A stretch of DNA of 7,013 bases, from the NCBI GenBank assembly GCA_937880545.1, contig CALFKA010000064.1, forward strand, positions 1-7,013, written 5' to 3'. Below are positions 5,995 through 7,013 of this stretch, in pieces. Made by a program: the position numbers and the translations under genes. This DNA is from an uncultured Clostridia bacterium (lineage in GTDB: Bacteria > Bacillota > Clostridia > Peptostreptococcales > Acidaminobacteraceae). The notes beneath the pieces were generated by a model, which had not been told where the DNA came from, ran no database searches, and saw only the letters and a list, made by a program, of their open reading frames with translations. Numbering within the stretch: position 1 is the first letter of the stretch; each line of letters opens with the position of its first letter.

Positions 5995-6909
5995 CTACTG
6001 AAGAATCAGGTGCTGATCTTCAATAATTTTCTTTGCAGCGTCGGTCTTGAAGTATTCATAGAAGGCGGCGACGGCTTCGTCTTTATCGCCTTTGGTGAGG
6101 AGCAGGAAGGGACGGGACACTTTGTAGGAACCATTCTTGATGTTTTCCGGTGTTCCTTCGACGCCATCCACTTTGAGCTCCTGGACACTTTCGTCGAGAT
6201 AGGACAGGGACAGGTAGCCGATGGAGTCTTCTTTGGAAGCAACTTGGGCTTTGACGGCTCCGTTGCCTTCTGCGATGACCGCATCATCTGTGACGAGGAC
6301 GTCTTTGTCGAGTTTCATCAGTTCTTCAAACGCACCGCGGGTGCCGGATCCTTCTTCACGGGATACGACGATGATGGCTGCGTCTTTTCCGCCTACTTCG
6401 CTCCAGTTGGTGATTTCACCGGCGAAGATTTTCTGAATCTGCTCGCTTGTAAGATCTTTCACTTCATTGGTGGGATGAGCGATGACGGCGATACCATCAA
6501 ATCCGAGGACATACTCATCCAGGCCGAAGCCTTTTTCTTCTTCTTTGAGTTCACGTGAGCTCATGCCGATGTTTCCGGTTCCATCTTCTGCTGCTTTGAC
6601 GCCTGCGGACGAGCCGACACTCTGCACTTCAATGTCGACACCGGGCTCTACATTGGCCATAAAGTCGGCAGCGAGTTTTTCAATCGTCGGGGAAACGGAT
6701 GTTGAACCTACGACGACGATCTTGCCTTTAATGCCTTCCTCAGCCGGAGCGGGAGTCTCCGCAGGGGTGGGGGTTTCCGCTTGAGCGGGAGTTTCTGCCG
6801 GGGCAGGTTCCTGTGCGGGTGGGGCCGGAGTTTCAGCCGGCTTGCCGCAAGCAAACGCCAGAACGGCAACCAGTAGCAGAGCTAAAAGCACTGTATATTT
6901 CTTTGACAT
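5995..6909 (-). CDS. pstS: PstS, phosphate-binding lipoprotein of the Pst importer
   Basis: PstS captures inorganic phosphate outside the cytoplasmic membrane and delivers it to PstC-PstA. The 304-residue product starts with a lipoprotein signal (MSKK, hydrophobic 6-20, Cys21). The lipobox reads LAFAC, with Ala at -3 instead of the usual Leu/Val/Ile. A Pro/Ala/Glu-rich linker (about 22-58) with four AETP units follows; it is presumably flexible and spaces the binding domain from the membrane. The solute-binding domain then shows the phosphate-contact regions: GSTSVSP at 68-74, GMSSREL at 115-121, FDG at 137-139 and REEGSGTRGAF at 184-194. The start ATG at 6909 has AAGGAG 5 nt upstream. A Pho-box-like promoter region lies before it and a terminator after it. 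Confidence 0.95.
   Translation of the reverse strand: MSKKYTVLLALLLVAVLAFACGKPAETPAPPAQEPAPAETPAQAETPTPAETPAPAEEGIKGKIVVVGSTSVSPTIEKLAADFMANVEPGVDIEVQSVGSSAGVKAAEDGTGNIGMSSRELKEEEKGFGLDEYVLGFDGIAVIAHPTNEVKDLTSEQIQKIFAGEITNWSEVGGKDAAIIVVSREEGSGTRGAFEELMKLDKDVLVTDDAVIAEGNGAVKAQVASKEDSIGYLSLSYLDESVQELKVDGVEGTPENIKNGSYKVSRPFLLLTKGDKDEAVAAFYEYFKTDAAKKIIEDQHLILQ
6739..6846 (-). repeat. Low-complexity Pro/Ala/Glu-Thr repeat coding for the PstS linker
   Basis: The coding strand repeats units of the form GCxGAAACTCCxGC or close variants, giving AETP at residues 25, 38, 44 and 50 with PAP, PAQ and PTP between. The copies differ at several third positions, so the array is not a fresh duplication. Such tracts can expand or contract, so strain-to-strain length variation is plausible. 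Confidence 0.65.
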
Positions 6910-6941
6910 TTTTTCTCCTTTTCATATCTGAAGTCAAAGGT

Positions 6942-6995
6942 ATCGTATCAGTTCATGATTAAGAGAACGTTTTTCTTTTGTTAATTCCGAGTAAA
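6942..6995 (-). promoter_or_regulatory. Candidate PhoP-dependent promoter of pstS
   Basis: On the minus strand, hexamers fall in an 11-nt register: TTTACT (6995-6990), TTAACA (6984-6979), a degenerate AAAACG (6973-6968) and TTAATC (6962-6957). Three of four resemble the PhoP box. Downstream, TG-A-TACGAT (6950-6942) is an extended -10 with four of six hexamer matches. With a start near 6935, the boxes would span about -60 to -22, which agrees with the core PhoP binding region I recall for activated Bacillus promoters. No good -35 is present at the right distance, which suits activator dependence. The pattern is seen; regulator identity is inferred. Confidence 0.55.
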
Positions 6996-7013
6996 CTCTG
7001 CCAACGGGAACGT

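Noticed and set aside
6010..6558. 182-residue plus-strand open frame antisense to pstS.
   Set aside because: It mirrors the pstS codons, has no recognisable domain, and no ribosome site or promoter was evident. The same holds for the other plus-strand frames, such as 883-1203, 1460-1906, 4314-4631 and 5465-5809.
2763..6909. Possibility that the pst locus and cdaA unit form one novel phosphate/cyclic di-AMP system.
   Set aside because: A strong terminator and a separate promoter divide them. Adjacency alone does not support a functional link, and both modules are well-known.
6964..7013. ACGTTC appears twice (7013-7008 and 6970-6965) upstream of pstS.
   Set aside because: A six-base repeat 43 nt apart is expected by chance and does not fit the 11-nt box register as a separate element.

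Overview
The window is a bacterial chromosomal segment in which every supportable gene lies on the minus strand, so it reads from right to left. The content points to a member of the Bacillota, probably Clostridia. It has strong AGGAGG-type ribosome binding sites, a lipoprotein-type PstS, the CdaA/CdaR pair that makes and modulates cyclic di-AMP in this phylum, and PhoP-like direct repeats with an 11-base period in front of the pst genes. I cannot name the genus from sequence alone.

Right part (about 7013 to 2763): a complete high-affinity phosphate uptake locus, pstS-pstC-pstA-pstB-phoU. PstS has its own promoter region with PhoP-box-like repeats and is followed by an intrinsic terminator. 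A second PhoP-box/-35 element with a good -10 lies in the pstS-pstC gap, so pstC-A-B-phoU looks like a second transcription unit. pstC/pstA (4 nt) and pstA/pstB (1 nt) overlap, pstB and phoU are 10 nt apart, and an intrinsic terminator closes the unit after phoU. PstS captures phosphate outside the cell, PstC and PstA form the channel, PstB powers it, and PhoU links transport to phosphate signalling. No phoPR or other two-component genes are in the window.

Left part (about 2720 to 1): a separate unit with an extended -10 promoter and a hairpin leader, carrying cdaA (diadenylate cyclase), cdaR (YbbR-domain regulator, 4-nt overlap with cdaA) and a ccdA-like membrane thiol-transport gene. glmM, the usual gene after cdaR, is not next; ccdA takes its place. 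The ccdA reading frame meets an in-frame TAG inside its fifth membrane segment, six bases from the window edge, so it is either broken or affected by an error or junction at the sequence end.

Overall this is mostly conserved housekeeping DNA. I see no undescribed system, mobile element, CRISPR array or RNA gene. The points that deserve a second look are the Pho-box architecture, a proline directly after the Walker A serine in PstB, the ccdA stop, the glmM replacement and the cdaA leader hairpin.
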